Counted from the stretch's first letter, positions 52,848 through 61,929 are shown. The stretch: 64,000 nucleotides of DNA from an uncultured Lachnospiraceae bacterium (GCA_934401915.1 CAKRSV010000001.1:248001-312000); one strand, 5' to 3'. Numbers and translations: made by a program. Notes: generated by a model from the letters alone, not told the origin.

Positions 52848-53945
52848 CTATAAAATACGTGCCAGCCACAACAGCCAGCTTATACCATAAGCCGCTGCAG
52901 CAATGGCAGCTGTTGAAAGAAGCATCCAGCGGTTTGCTGCTTTCTTATCCACCGGAAGATCTCCGACAAATTTACCATTCTGCCCATTCATGGCAAACCG
53001 GTACTGTTCTCCATTCCACGTGGTATTTAAAATCCATACCGGATACAGTACGTATTTAGCACTACCATCATGAAGCTGTATCCTGCTTTGTTCCACAGTT
53101 ACAGTGTTGTAGCCTGTCACCGTGGATCGGAAATTATCTTCCGTTGATTTCTTCACGCGGACATTGGCGCGTTCCACACTTTCTTCAGCAGATACATCAT
53201 ATTTGTCAGCCATATAACCTGCAAGATATGCTGTCTGGAATGGAACCGCTTCGCTAAAATCGAAGGGTTCAATTGATTCCATCAAATCGTCCTCCATCTT
53301 GCTGGAGCCATCTACCGGCACCCTCTCAAATCCAATGGTTCCGCCTCTGTTTAACAGGAAAAACCGCGTCTCTGTGTAATCATACTTGCTGTCACTCCAA
53401 GTTCTTATCTGTGTCCCCCGATATCTGATATTGGCATCTACATTGGTGTCAAACAGCCAGAACGGCACATATACACCTTTAATCTCATCAATATGGTTCT
53501 GATCTTTAAAAATCCTCGGAAGAAGACGTTTTCCACTCAAATGCTTCATGAGACCTGCCTTCGCCGCCTTTTTATCCAGCTTAAACGGAATCACATAATC
53601 CGGGCGAAGCTCTCCCGAAAACTGCCCCATCAAAACAATCGGATTCCCACAGTATGGGCAGGAAGAGGCGGCCGTACTTTCATCTCCCACAATCTCACCG
53701 CCACAGGATTTACACTGATAGGTACGCAGTCCCTTTTCCTCTCCGTCCTGCCACTCGCTTCCTGCAGCAGTATCCCATGTCATATCATCGCCCTGCTCCT
53801 GCTGTTTTAAAGCCTCATCATATCCCTGAAGGGCCTCCATCTCAAATTCTGTGTCACAGCAGGGGCACTTCATTTTCTGAATGGCGCTGTCAAAAACAAT
53901 GGCACCGCCACAGCATGGACATTTATATTCCTGAATATTTCCCAT
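52848..53945 (-). CDS. Zinc-ribbon membrane protein, YdjG-like (copy 1)
   Basis: This encodes 365 residues. Two zinc ribbons lie at the N-terminus (CPCCGGAIVF ... CPCC; CKSCGGEIVG ... CPYCGNP), then VIPFKLDKKAAKAGLMKHL, KGVYVPFWLFD, a beta-rich body, and one membrane helix at the very end (about 340-362). It is the likely orthologue of Bacillus YdjG, which with YdjH helps hold the stress protein PspA at the membrane; that role is recalled, not shown here. PriA-type names given to such proteins have no basis in the sequence. It is followed directly by the TPM gene, as in Bacillus. Confidence 0.82.
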   Translation of the reverse strand: MGNIQEYKCPCCGGAIVFDSAIQKMKCPCCDTEFEMEALQGYDEALKQQEQGDDMTWDTAAGSEWQDGEEKGLRTYQCKSCGGEIVGDESTAASSCPYCGNPIVLMGQFSGELRPDYVIPFKLDKKAAKAGLMKHLSGKRLLPRIFKDQNHIDEIKGVYVPFWLFDTNVDANIRYRGTQIRTWSDSKYDYTETRFFLLNRGGTIGFERVPVDGSSKMEDDLMESIEPFDFSEAVPFQTAYLAGYMADKYDVSAEESVERANVRVKKSTEDNFRSTVTGYNTVTVEQSRIQLHDGSAKYVLYPVWILNTTWNGEQYRFAMNGQNGKFVGDLPVDKKAANRWMLLSTAAIAAAAYGISWLLWLARIL

Positions 53946-53977
53946 ACTCTGTCCTCCTTTCTTCTCTCTGCCTGGAT

Positions 53978-54550
53978 TTACTCAAACCATGAGTCAACCG
54001 GTTCTCTGAATTGAGCTTCATTTAACAGAGTCTCCAACAGATCCAGAGATTTCTGATAATAGGTATCCGGATCATTCTTCACGATGTCCGCAGCAGCTGC
54101 CAGCATCTCAGCCAGTTTTTCTGTACCTGTCGCCGTCAGCCGGATATCCATTCTCAGTGAAGTACCATCTGCATTTTCTGATTTATACACATATCTCTGA
54201 GGTACATTGACCGGATCCTTTTTGTTCAGGCATTGTATTTCCCATTCCTTCGCTTCATTCGGGAGATAGAAACTTGCCTGTGCCTGAATCTTCGGATTTG
54301 TCAGCAGAAACTCTGTGGCATTCTCCGGAATCTTGGGCTGAGGTTCTTCCGTCTCAGTCTCTTTCACTTCCACTTCTCCCTCTTTTGATTCGTCCTCTTT
54401 TGATTCATCCTCTTTTGTTTCTTCCGTTATTTCTGTCGTTTCAGGATTAGCAGCATCGGTCTCAGCCGGTTTATTCCCTCCACCGCATGCAGCCAGACCA
54501 AATGCCACAATCATTGCCAGTACAACGGTTAAAATTCTTCTTTTCCCCAT
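53978..54550 (-). CDS. Lipoprotein of the SPFH operon
   Basis: This encodes 190 residues from the ATG at 54550 (AGGAGG 9 bases before). The longer frame upstream runs over the 3' end of the DUF4428 gene and is not the start. The lipobox is GLAAC (Cys about 22). A Glu/Thr/Lys-rich linker (about 25-75) leads to a small domain with FYLPNEAKEWEIQCLNKK and LRMDIRLTATGTEKL. It is exported and anchored to the outer face of the membrane. I do not recognise the family. Confidence 0.8.
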   Translation of the reverse strand: MGKRRILTVVLAMIVAFGLAACGGGNKPAETDAANPETTEITEETKEDESKEDESKEGEVEVKETETEEPQPKIPENATEFLLTNPKIQAQASFYLPNEAKEWEIQCLNKKDPVNVPQRYVYKSENADGTSLRMDIRLTATGTEKLAEMLAAAADIVKNDPDTYYQKSLDLLETLLNEAQFREPVDSWFE

Positions 54551-54581
54551 ATAGCAGCGCCTCCTATTGTTGCTCTTTCTG

Positions 54582-55568
54582 CTAAAATGGACTTCCGCAC
54601 TGCGGACAGAATTTCGGTAGATGCGCCGGATCTGCAGGCTCCCAGCCACAGCCGCTGCAGCGGAAACTCCGCGCTTCCGGCTGCGGAGAACCACAGTTCT
54701 GACAGAATCTTCCGGTGTTTGCCACGCCACAGGAGCAGGTCCAGATTCCATTCTGCATCATATTCGGATTCTGCATGCCAGCCTGCCCCTGCATCATTCC
54801 GACACCAGCCACGCCAGCGCCTATTCCGTTCACAACGGAATTGACGAATCCCTGACCATCTGCCATATTGTTGATCACATTCGCCGCTACACCTCTTGCT
54901 GTCGGCTGACCGGTCAGAACAGCTACGATTTCATCTGCCATTTGCTGATATTTACGGTAATCCATATTGTATTCCGGATGTACCATGCTCTGGCGGCGGC
55001 TGCCCATCATTCTTCCCATGCCGGCACCCATACCGGTAACCTCATCTACAATCTCAATATCACTCGAGTTCAGGCGGAAACGAATCTGGCTGAACCAAGG
55101 ATGTTTGACTGAAATCTCAATATAGAAGTTATAGGAATAACAGAATCTCGGCGGATTATAACTGACTTCCTTTCCCTGGGCATCCTCCTTCTTCAATTCC
55201 GTGTCATCCACCTGCAGATCCAGATTACAGGAAATTACATCGGAAAGAGGAATGATATCCGGATTCGCCTTTAAAATATCGCTGGAAGAGGTGACAACAA
55301 AACGTTTTCCAAGTTCATCAACCATCACCTTCATCCGATCACCGATGATACGGGTTGCCCGGAAGCTTGCGATCTGACGCTGGTTTTCTTCACGATAAGC
55401 CAGCTGCTGTTTGATCTCTTCCACCGTAGAAGATTTTCTCTCAGAGAAAAACGGGGAAAGCTTTGCTGCACAATCTTTACAGAGATTTCCATCCTCTAAC
55501 TTTCGGTTTCCAAGGAGACCAATCTTTTCTCCACACACATCACAATACTTTTTATCAAAAAATCCCAT
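54582..55568 (-). CDS. DUF4428 protein with C-terminal twin zinc ribbon
   Basis: This encodes 328 residues. The N-terminal DUF4428 zinc finger is KYCDVCGEKIGLLGNRKL ... NLCKDCAAKLSPFF (1-45). A beta-rich middle part (about 75-180, with PH-like alternation) is followed by a Gly/Met-rich stretch and a C-terminal pair of ribbons (CSCGVANTGRFCQNCG; CSGCGWEP ... KFCPQCGSPF). The same pair, nearly word for word, ends the SPFH protein encoded just upstream. It is probably cytoplasmic and works with the SPFH protein. GGGAGG lies 7 bases before the ATG. Confidence 0.85.
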   Translation of the reverse strand: MGFFDKKYCDVCGEKIGLLGNRKLEDGNLCKDCAAKLSPFFSERKSSTVEEIKQQLAYREENQRQIASFRATRIIGDRMKVMVDELGKRFVVTSSSDILKANPDIIPLSDVISCNLDLQVDDTELKKEDAQGKEVSYNPPRFCYSYNFYIEISVKHPWFSQIRFRLNSSDIEIVDEVTGMGAGMGRMMGSRRQSMVHPEYNMDYRKYQQMADEIVAVLTGQPTARGVAANVINNMADGQGFVNSVVNGIGAGVAGVGMMQGQAGMQNPNMMQNGIWTCSCGVANTGRFCQNCGSPQPEARSFRCSGCGWEPADPAHLPKFCPQCGSPF

Positions 55569-55601
55569 ATTGAAACCTCCCTTCTTTTTGTCAGGTAATT
55601 T

Positions 55602-56960
55602 TTAGTTTATAATATCTCCATCATCGAACGGATCACCGCACTCCGGACAGAATTTTGGCGGATGTGCCGGATCTTCCGGTTCCCAACCGCATTTATCGCA
55701 ACGGTATAAAGGTGCTCCGGCCGGTTTCTTTGCGCCACAGTTCTGACAGAACTTTCCTTTATTCACCGTTCCACAGGAACAGGTCCATCCGTCACTGTCT
55801 GCCGGCTTTGGTGAACCACATTCCGGACAGAATTTTCCGGTAGCTGTGGCTCCGCATTTACACGTCCAGCTTCCTGCTGCAGGCTGTGGTGCTGCTGCCG
55901 CCTGTGGCTGTGCCGGCTGTGGTGCTGCTGCCTGGTTCTGCTGCTGCCCCATTGCAAACAGGTTCTGTGCATTCATGCCGCCCATTCCGCCTGCATTCAT
56001 AGCCATACCCATGCCCATGAATCCGGTCATCGCTCCTGCATTGTTGTTTGCTGCTGCTTTCATAGCATCGATCTGTCCTCCTACCAGGCGGGCTGCCGCA
56101 GTGTTCGGATTGGTTGTCATTGCATTTTCTTCCCACTCGGTCAGTTTCAGACGCTGATCATCCGGAATACTTAAGGAATTGATATTAAATGAAAATACCT
56201 CTATACCACGTTTTTCCTTCCAGGTTTTTGAGAGGACATCATTCAATGCATCCGAAAGCTCCAGAGTATGTGCCGGAATTTCATAATACTGAATTTTCTT
56301 TGCAGAAAGAGTTGACAGTGCCGGCTGCAACGCTGTCATCAATTCACCCTTTAATCGAGGTGCAATCTCCGTACTTTCATAGTCACTTTCTACATTTCCG
56401 CAGACATTGGTATAAAACAGGACCGGGTCACTGATGCGATATGTAAAATTACCGTTACAGCGAAGATCCACTGACAGTTTATATCCCAGATCTTCATTTA
56501 CAACTACACGGAACGGAATAGGTGTGGCCGTTCCATAAAGGATCTCACCCATCTCTTTTGTATTAATGTAGTAAACACGCTGATCCTTTCCGGTATCTCC
56601 ACCAAATGTGAAACGTTTGCCGACTACCTTGAATGTCTCGCGAATGCTCTCGCCCAGGTTTCCTGCAAAGATACTAGGTTCTGAAGAAGTATCGTAGGTA
56701 AATTCCCCCGGCTCAGCGCAAACCTCAACGACCCTGCCCTGTTCTACGATCAGCATACACTGTCCGTCTGCAACTGCGATCCCACTTCCATTGGAAATAA
56801 TGTTATCATTTCCTTTTGTATTGGACGAACGTCCCGTAGTACGTTTCTGTCCTTTTGTTACCAGTACATCTTTTCCCAGCGATTCACAGTAGAAAAACTC
56901 TTTCCATTGATCCGCAAGTGTGCCCCCCAATGCTCCCATACCAGCTCTAATCAGACCCAT
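55602..56960 (-). CDS. SPFH (band 7) domain protein with zinc-ribbon tail, YdjI-like
   Basis: This encodes 452 residues from the ATG at 56960 (AAAGGAG 8 bases before). Residues about 35-280 form an SPFH/virion-core-like domain (LVTKGQKRTT, GRVVEVCAEPGEFTYD, RGIEVFSFNINSLSIPDD). An Ala/Gly/Met/Gln-rich region follows (about 300-360), then three zinc ribbons (CKCGATATGKFCPECG; CSCGTVNKGKFCQNCG; CDKCGWEP ... FCPECGDPF). SPFH proteins form large rings or sheets on membranes. It is the first gene of the eleven-gene operon and corresponds to YdjI of the Bacillus PspA operon. Confidence 0.9.
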   Translation of the reverse strand: MGLIRAGMGALGGTLADQWKEFFYCESLGKDVLVTKGQKRTTGRSSNTKGNDNIISNGSGIAVADGQCMLIVEQGRVVEVCAEPGEFTYDTSSEPSIFAGNLGESIRETFKVVGKRFTFGGDTGKDQRVYYINTKEMGEILYGTATPIPFRVVVNEDLGYKLSVDLRCNGNFTYRISDPVLFYTNVCGNVESDYESTEIAPRLKGELMTALQPALSTLSAKKIQYYEIPAHTLELSDALNDVLSKTWKEKRGIEVFSFNINSLSIPDDQRLKLTEWEENAMTTNPNTAAARLVGGQIDAMKAAANNNAGAMTGFMGMGMAMNAGGMGGMNAQNLFAMGQQQNQAAAPQPAQPQAAAAPQPAAGSWTCKCGATATGKFCPECGSPKPADSDGWTCSCGTVNKGKFCQNCGAKKPAGAPLYRCDKCGWEPEDPAHPPKFCPECGDPFDDGDIIN

Positions 56961-57024
56961 AAACAAATCTCCTTTCTCGTCTTTGTTTTCACTTACTATC
57001 CGAAGTCAGCATATCAGTTTTTGC

Positions 57025-57089
57025 AAAAAAAATATATGCGAATCATTGGAATATCTAACGCTTTTAGTAATTTTCCAACAATTCGCATA
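57025..57089 (-). terminator. Terminator of the LuxR-type regulator gene
   Basis: Arms of 17 bases (57035-57051 and 57073-57089, two mismatches) form a long hairpin on the minus strand, followed by TATTTTTTTTGC. It lies 74 bp after the regulator's stop and 65 bp before the SPFH gene, so the regulator and the SPFH operon are separate transcripts. Confidence 0.8.
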
Positions 57090-57162
57090 CAATATATTGT
57101 GGTCTTTAATTCTTTTATGCTATATATAGTAATAGTGGAATCCTGTGGGCAGGATTCTCCTC

Positions 57163-58761
57163 TTATCCGTTTTTTAGTTCCTCCAGCCTGCCACATCGCC
57201 GGAAAAGGTCGACATAAACCATCAGCTCCTCTCGATTGGACACCTCCAGTTTTCTGTTGATACTTGTATTATGCTTACGTACCGTCGCCACGCTGACAAA
57301 GCTTCGTTCTGCAGCTGTCTGCACATCGCATCCATCAATAAACAGCTGAAAAATAAACCGTTCCGCAGGTGTCAGTTTTCCAACCCGGACTTTGAATTCC
57401 TGGAGCATTGTATCAATCTCCGGTGGAAGTTCACTGGTCTTTAGTTTTTCACTTCTGGTCTGCAGGAACGATACTAATGCATCAATTTCTGAGATCCCTG
57501 AACGGATTCTGGCATGCTGCCCATCTTCTCCGGTCTTTCCCTGCTGCACAGCGTTTAAGCTGCGCACAATCGGAGCTGAAAAATGCCCCGATACACCTCC
57601 CGCCAAAAGAAGGATCAGGATCAGGAACACAGCTGCTCCTGCAAACCAGATCTGACGAATTCTATGTGATGCCTGCTGATAACTATCCTCCGGCAGCAAT
57701 GTTAAAATCATCGGCGTCTGACCACTGACTAATCGTGCATCCAAGGGGCTGGAAAGACCAAAATAACGCTCAACCTCAGTGGCAGCTGTCTGATAGTATT
57801 TTCCACTTCTGATTTTAAGTAAACCAGCAGATTTCAAATATGTTCCTGATGTATTGCCAATCATAGCTTTTGACAAGTCATATTTTCTGCCCTCTGCAGG
57901 AGCAAGAAGAGTAACCATATTTCCAAATCGACTTTCTGCCGCCGGATAAGAAAGAACAAAATACAGCTGGCTGAGTTCTACTCCACAGATACCACAGGGA
58001 ACTCCATTCTGATCCAGAACCGGTACACACAGCAGAATAACATCTTCCCATGTATCTCTCAGTCGAAACCGTTCCGTCCACACCGCTCCTTCTGCCAGAC
58101 GATTCTGATTAAAATCCAAAAGTGTTTCATAACAGGGAATCAATGCCGTATCAAATTCCAGATCCCAGCGATTATGCATCTGAATCTGTTTTTTTCTGGC
58201 GATATCTGCCGCACCGCGAAAGTACACCATATGCTGATCGGCTGTTCCAACAGCTTTCAAATCAGAAAACCGCAAATAGACTCCCATCCGTGATGTATCT
58301 GCTGCTTCTGTCTTTGTATTCACCGTAGCATCCAGTATAAAAAATGCTCCGCTGCATGCATTGGAACGTAAGACGGTTTCCAATGCTCCATACAGTGAAT
58401 CCTCAAGATCCAGAATCAGCTGTGGGTTATCATTGACATCCTCAAATATTTTTCCATGCTCAATTAGAACCTGTTCCATTGTCCATGTGATCTCCTCAGA
58501 CAAGTGGATGCTTCTTGCTGTCAGAAGATCCATCTGCTTCGTCATGGCTGAAACCGTATTCTGATGCTGTACTGCCAGTGTCTCTCCAAGATTACGTTCA
58601 GACCCCGGCATAATGCCTGCCGTCCGGATCAGGACAACTGCCGCCACAAATACGACCAGAACCGTACAGGCAAAATAAACGGTCAGCTTCCGCTGCATGG
58701 CTACCCCAACTTCACTCCAGTGACGCAGCGAATAACCAATTTTATGAAACAAGTGACTCAT
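57163..58761 (-). CDS. Membrane-tethered LuxR-type transcription regulator with extracellular sensor
   Basis: This encodes 532 residues. A membrane helix at about 25-48 and another at about 372-395 enclose a large outside domain that looks like a double-Cache sensor (ILLCVPVLDQNGVPCGICGVELS is typical of such domains; read in parts). A short linker follows with a HAMP-like or coiled segment, and the C-terminus is a LuxR-type helix-turn-helix (LTPAERFIFQLFIDGCDVQTAA and VSVATVRKHNTSINRKLEV, each in parts). There is no kinase or receiver domain, so signal and DNA binding sit in one chain. The solute-binding lipoprotein gene 22 bp upstream is cotranscribed and may hand it a ligand. Confidence 0.85.
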   Translation of the reverse strand: MSHLFHKIGYSLRHWSEVGVAMQRKLTVYFACTVLVVFVAAVVLIRTAGIMPGSERNLGETLAVQHQNTVSAMTKQMDLLTARSIHLSEEITWTMEQVLIEHGKIFEDVNDNPQLILDLEDSLYGALETVLRSNACSGAFFILDATVNTKTEAADTSRMGVYLRFSDLKAVGTADQHMVYFRGAADIARKKQIQMHNRWDLEFDTALIPCYETLLDFNQNRLAEGAVWTERFRLRDTWEDVILLCVPVLDQNGVPCGICGVELSQLYFVLSYPAAESRFGNMVTLLAPAEGRKYDLSKAMIGNTSGTYLKSAGLLKIRSGKYYQTAATEVERYFGLSSPLDARLVSGQTPMILTLLPEDSYQQASHRIRQIWFAGAAVFLILILLLAGGVSGHFSAPIVRSLNAVQQGKTGEDGQHARIRSGISEIDALVSFLQTRSEKLKTSELPPEIDTMLQEFKVRVGKLTPAERFIFQLFIDGCDVQTAAERSFVSVATVRKHNTSINRKLEVSNREELMVYVDLFRRCGRLEELKNG

Positions 58762-58783
58762 TACGTCACCACCTTTCCTGTTC

Positions 58784-60181
58784 TCATGGCTGATAATCCC
58801 GCATAAAGCTTTCCAGTGTTGCCCTTACAAGCTCCACCGTTGACTGTTCCGGCAGTTCCAGGTAGGAACGTCTGGCAATTTGAAGCTTCTGACGAATCTG
58901 ATCTTCAAATCTCGTTTCCAGTTCCAGATAATCATCATATTGGGGTGCCGTGTAAAACGTATATTGTTTCTGAGTCTGCAGGAAGGCCTGATACAATGAC
59001 TGATACATGGGATCCTGCAGCTGCTCGATGGCATCCGGAAGATATTTTTCAAAAGATTCCTGCTTTACTGGCATATATCCAAGCTGCGTCACAAATTCCA
59101 CGTTCCGCTCGGCATCTGTCAGCCATTTCAAAAATGTCATACATGCTTTTTCTCTCTCTGGAATCGATTTTACAGTACAGATTCCCGCACCTCGCTGCAT
59201 GACCAGGTTTTCTCCATTTTCAAAAACCGGACATGGCATGGAGATAATATTCACCTTCTCTGTCGTATTATCCGCATAAGTCACCGTATCAGAGTAATAC
59301 AGGACGCTGGCAGATGATGCCACTGATACAATGGCATCCCCTGTACGCAATGGTTCAGTAGCATAGCCTCCTTGAAGCCAGATTCCTCCCTGTACCGCTG
59401 CACTGGCATAAGGTTCCCACACCTGTTCAAAGGCAGGTCCAAAAGCAAGCCCGGTTCCATCCTTCGTAAAGAAAGATTCTCCTAAGGACTCCACACCTAC
59501 CTGAAAATAATTAAAGTGATAATCATGGACAAAAAATGGCTTTCCATCTCCCTCTATATCTGGTGTCTGCTCATCCGTCCATTTTGTATAATCGGCGGCC
59601 AGACGAAAAACACCTTCCCAGTTTTCCAGATCCTCAAGAGAGGCTCCTCTGTCTTTTGCATAGCGGTCAAATGCTGTTTCATTTACAAACATGACCTCTG
59701 TGGACTTTGCAACCGGAAGGATAAGCTGTCTGCCGTTAATCTGTCCTTCCGTCAGGAAGGCCGGAATAAAACTATCTAATTCTTCTTCCGAAAAATAATC
59801 CCGATAGTCCACCAGTACGGAATCATCCGGCATGGCCAGAACGGTCTTTGGATAAGAAACGAACATATCCGGCAGCTCTTCAGCTCCAGGATCATCAAAA
59901 GCAGATGAAAGAACGCTCTCATGAATCGTGTTTGTATTCGTAACACTGCCCACCTGCACCTGTATATTTTCTTCTTTTCCCACTGTCTCATTGAATTGGG
60001 CAATCATATCATTAAGCGGTGATTCTGCCTGACCTCCGTATACATGCCAGATTGTAACTGTAACAGGCTCTTTCATTGTCCCTTTGCCGCATCCGGACAC
60101 TCCCATGACAATGAGAACCCCCAGAAAGCCATATCTCAGCAGATCATGAACTTTCTTCTTATTTTTTGAGCATTCCCCCAT
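58784..60181 (-). CDS. Orphan extracellular solute-binding lipoprotein (ABC type)
   Basis: This encodes 465 residues. The lipobox is GVSGC (Cys about 31). The mature part is a family 1 (sugar-type) binding protein: VTIWHVYGGQAESPLNDMIAQFNE (in parts), LPDMFVSYPKTV, LILPVAKSTEVMFVNETAF and the closing segment KACMTFLKWLTDAERNVEFVTQLGYMPV (in parts). No permease or ATPase gene is nearby, and the adjacent gene encodes a membrane-bound LuxR-type regulator with an outside sensor. It may therefore serve sensing rather than import. GAGGAG lies 12 bases before the ATG, rather far. Confidence 0.9.
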   Translation of the reverse strand: MGECSKNKKKVHDLLRYGFLGVLIVMGVSGCGKGTMKEPVTVTIWHVYGGQAESPLNDMIAQFNETVGKEENIQVQVGSVTNTNTIHESVLSSAFDDPGAEELPDMFVSYPKTVLAMPDDSVLVDYRDYFSEEELDSFIPAFLTEGQINGRQLILPVAKSTEVMFVNETAFDRYAKDRGASLEDLENWEGVFRLAADYTKWTDEQTPDIEGDGKPFFVHDYHFNYFQVGVESLGESFFTKDGTGLAFGPAFEQVWEPYASAAVQGGIWLQGGYATEPLRTGDAIVSVASSASVLYYSDTVTYADNTTEKVNIISMPCPVFENGENLVMQRGAGICTVKSIPEREKACMTFLKWLTDAERNVEFVTQLGYMPVKQESFEKYLPDAIEQLQDPMYQSLYQAFLQTQKQYTFYTAPQYDDYLELETRFEDQIRQKLQIARRSYLELPEQSTVELVRATLESFMRDYQP

Positions 60182-60283
60182 ATTCGATATTTTCTCCTCT
60201 ACAGAATATGTAATTGCCTTTATTATACCTTCTTTTTCATGATGCGTATACTCTATATGGAGATTTTACCTGGATTTTGTACA

Positions 60284-60333
60284 GAAAAAGAGTCATTGTT
60301 GCACATTTTTCTGATATTTTGTGCAACAATGAC
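60284..60333 (-). terminator. Terminator of the beta-helix lipoprotein gene
   Basis: A perfect 14-bp stem (60292-60305 and 60320-60333) is followed on the minus strand by TCTTTTTCTG. It lies 42 bp after the stop codon at 60375. Confidence 0.9.
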
Positions 60334-60374
60334 CTTCTCTCTTCCTATCTATTCAACACTCTATTCACGAATTC

Positions 60375-61847
60375 TTACCGATATGACACTTGCGTAATCC
60401 CCTCCGGATAATCCAAATCCTGACTTTCATCCTCCACTGTACAGTTGGTAAATACGATAGTATTGTTCGGCGGGTTATATCCTTCCTCCAAAAAGACCTG
60501 GTACTTATTGCCTCTGAACTGGCAATTCTCGAAGTCGACCCCAAGAGACTCCTGACAGGTTATGAATGGACTGCCCTCTGATTTTGTTTCATTTCCTATA
60601 ATCTTGCAATCATCCAGAACAATACTGTAGCAGCCAATGAAGGAAAACATACTGTACTGTTCACTGGTCATGAAATTGCAATTCGTAAATGCTGCCATTT
60701 CTACCGCTGAAAACCATACAAGACCATAGGTACACTCATAAATGTCTGTATCATCTACTGTTAAATTAAAAATACTATAAGCTTCTATTCCATAGGTTCC
60801 ACTTCCATATAAATTACAGTTATCAATTGCTATATAGCTGCATCGATTAAGATAAATCACACTGCCGGTACAATATCCGGGTTCCACTTCATGGCCGCAG
60901 GTCAGGCCGCGTAGTGTAATCTCATGACAGTCTTCAAATCCCAGCGTTCTTGCATAAGAATTTTCTGTACTGAGTTCCACTCTGGCACCTTCTTCCGCTT
61001 CGATACATAGATTCTCCACATTTTGCACCGTATACTCTGCCAGACCCTCATAACTCTCTATCCAGTCAATATTAGGATTTTTTATGCTATCACAGTCAAG
61101 ATCGCTGAAATTATACGTTCCTTCTTTCAGGATAATCTTGGTCCGGTTCTGAATCGCCTCTGCCAGCTCCTGAACTGTAGATACCGTTACCTCATTCACA
61201 TACTGATATTCTTTTTTCTGCTCCATTTCCTTTGAACCTACCCGCAGATATGTGCAGATCATTACATGCTCCAGTCCCGTTTCCTTCCATAACTCCTGTT
61301 CGCAATAGCGGAGTTCATTTTCTCCAATCAGCGTCAGGGTTCGCACTGTATCTTTTTCATCACGCCGGTTTTTTAACCGCGCCACAGGCTGACCATCCGA
61401 AGTAGGATCCTGTTTTACAAGGGCCATTCCATTTATTGATTGCATTTCGTATCCAGTGCGGCTATAATCCGCATACAGGCTGTTTTCTTCCTCGTATATG
61501 AGAATCTCGGAGAAAATCCACTCATGCTCTGCATAATAGTACGGATTATTAACCGATGGTTCTGTATCATCTATAGAATCGCTATACTCAAAACCAACAA
61601 GCATCCAGTCTCCACAAAAATCATCCCAATCACCGTCCACTGATCCAGCAGTTTCTGTTTCCTCTTCTGTTTCTGTTTCCTCTTCTGTTTCTGTTTTTGT
61701 TTCCGTTTCCACATCTGCTTCCTGCTTTGTTCCTGGCTTCGGAGTTAATTTTTTATCTTCTGGATTTTTCCCACATGCACTTAATAATACTGCTGAAAGC
61801 ATGGCTGTTATAACCAGTATCACCCCTTGTACTTGTAATTTTTTCAT
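60375..61847 (-). CDS. Lipoprotein with right-handed beta-helix repeats
   Basis: This encodes 490 residues. The lipobox is VLLSAC (Cys about 25). A Thr/Glu repeat linker (ETETEEETETEEETET) is followed by a beta-rich domain (about 75-215) and a parallel beta-helix region (about 235-480) of short repeats such as RCSYIAIDNCNLYGSGTYG and IYECTYGLVWFSAVEMAAFT. Beta-helix folds are used by polysaccharide lyases and surface proteins; I see no lyase active site. It is exported and anchored. It sits between rlmD and the SBP-LuxR pair with its own terminator, so it is a single gene. GGAGGGAGA lies 6 bases before the ATG. Confidence 0.85.
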   Translation of the reverse strand: MKKLQVQGVILVITAMLSAVLLSACGKNPEDKKLTPKPGTKQEADVETETKTETEEETETEEETETAGSVDGDWDDFCGDWMLVGFEYSDSIDDTEPSVNNPYYYAEHEWIFSEILIYEEENSLYADYSRTGYEMQSINGMALVKQDPTSDGQPVARLKNRRDEKDTVRTLTLIGENELRYCEQELWKETGLEHVMICTYLRVGSKEMEQKKEYQYVNEVTVSTVQELAEAIQNRTKIILKEGTYNFSDLDCDSIKNPNIDWIESYEGLAEYTVQNVENLCIEAEEGARVELSTENSYARTLGFEDCHEITLRGLTCGHEVEPGYCTGSVIYLNRCSYIAIDNCNLYGSGTYGIEAYSIFNLTVDDTDIYECTYGLVWFSAVEMAAFTNCNFMTSEQYSMFSFIGCYSIVLDDCKIIGNETKSEGSPFITCQESLGVDFENCQFRGNKYQVFLEEGYNPPNNTIVFTNCTVEDESQDLDYPEGITQVSYR

Positions 61848-61929
61848 ATTAATCTCCCTCCATCATTCATATGCTTTAAAATCTGTTTCTTTCCTCCTTT
61901 ATACCTGATTTCAATCATTCCGTATATAC

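Noticed and set aside
47440..53945. Naming the zinc-ribbon membrane proteins as primosomal helicase PriA
   Set aside because: Only the zinc ribbons are alike; there are no Walker or helicase motifs, and both proteins have membrane helices.
57035..57089. Inverted repeat before the SPFH gene as an operator, sharing TTCCAAT-like cores with the repeats at 61930-62004
   Set aside because: The long arms followed by eight Ts on the minus strand fit a terminator; the shared core is short and AT-rich and may be chance.
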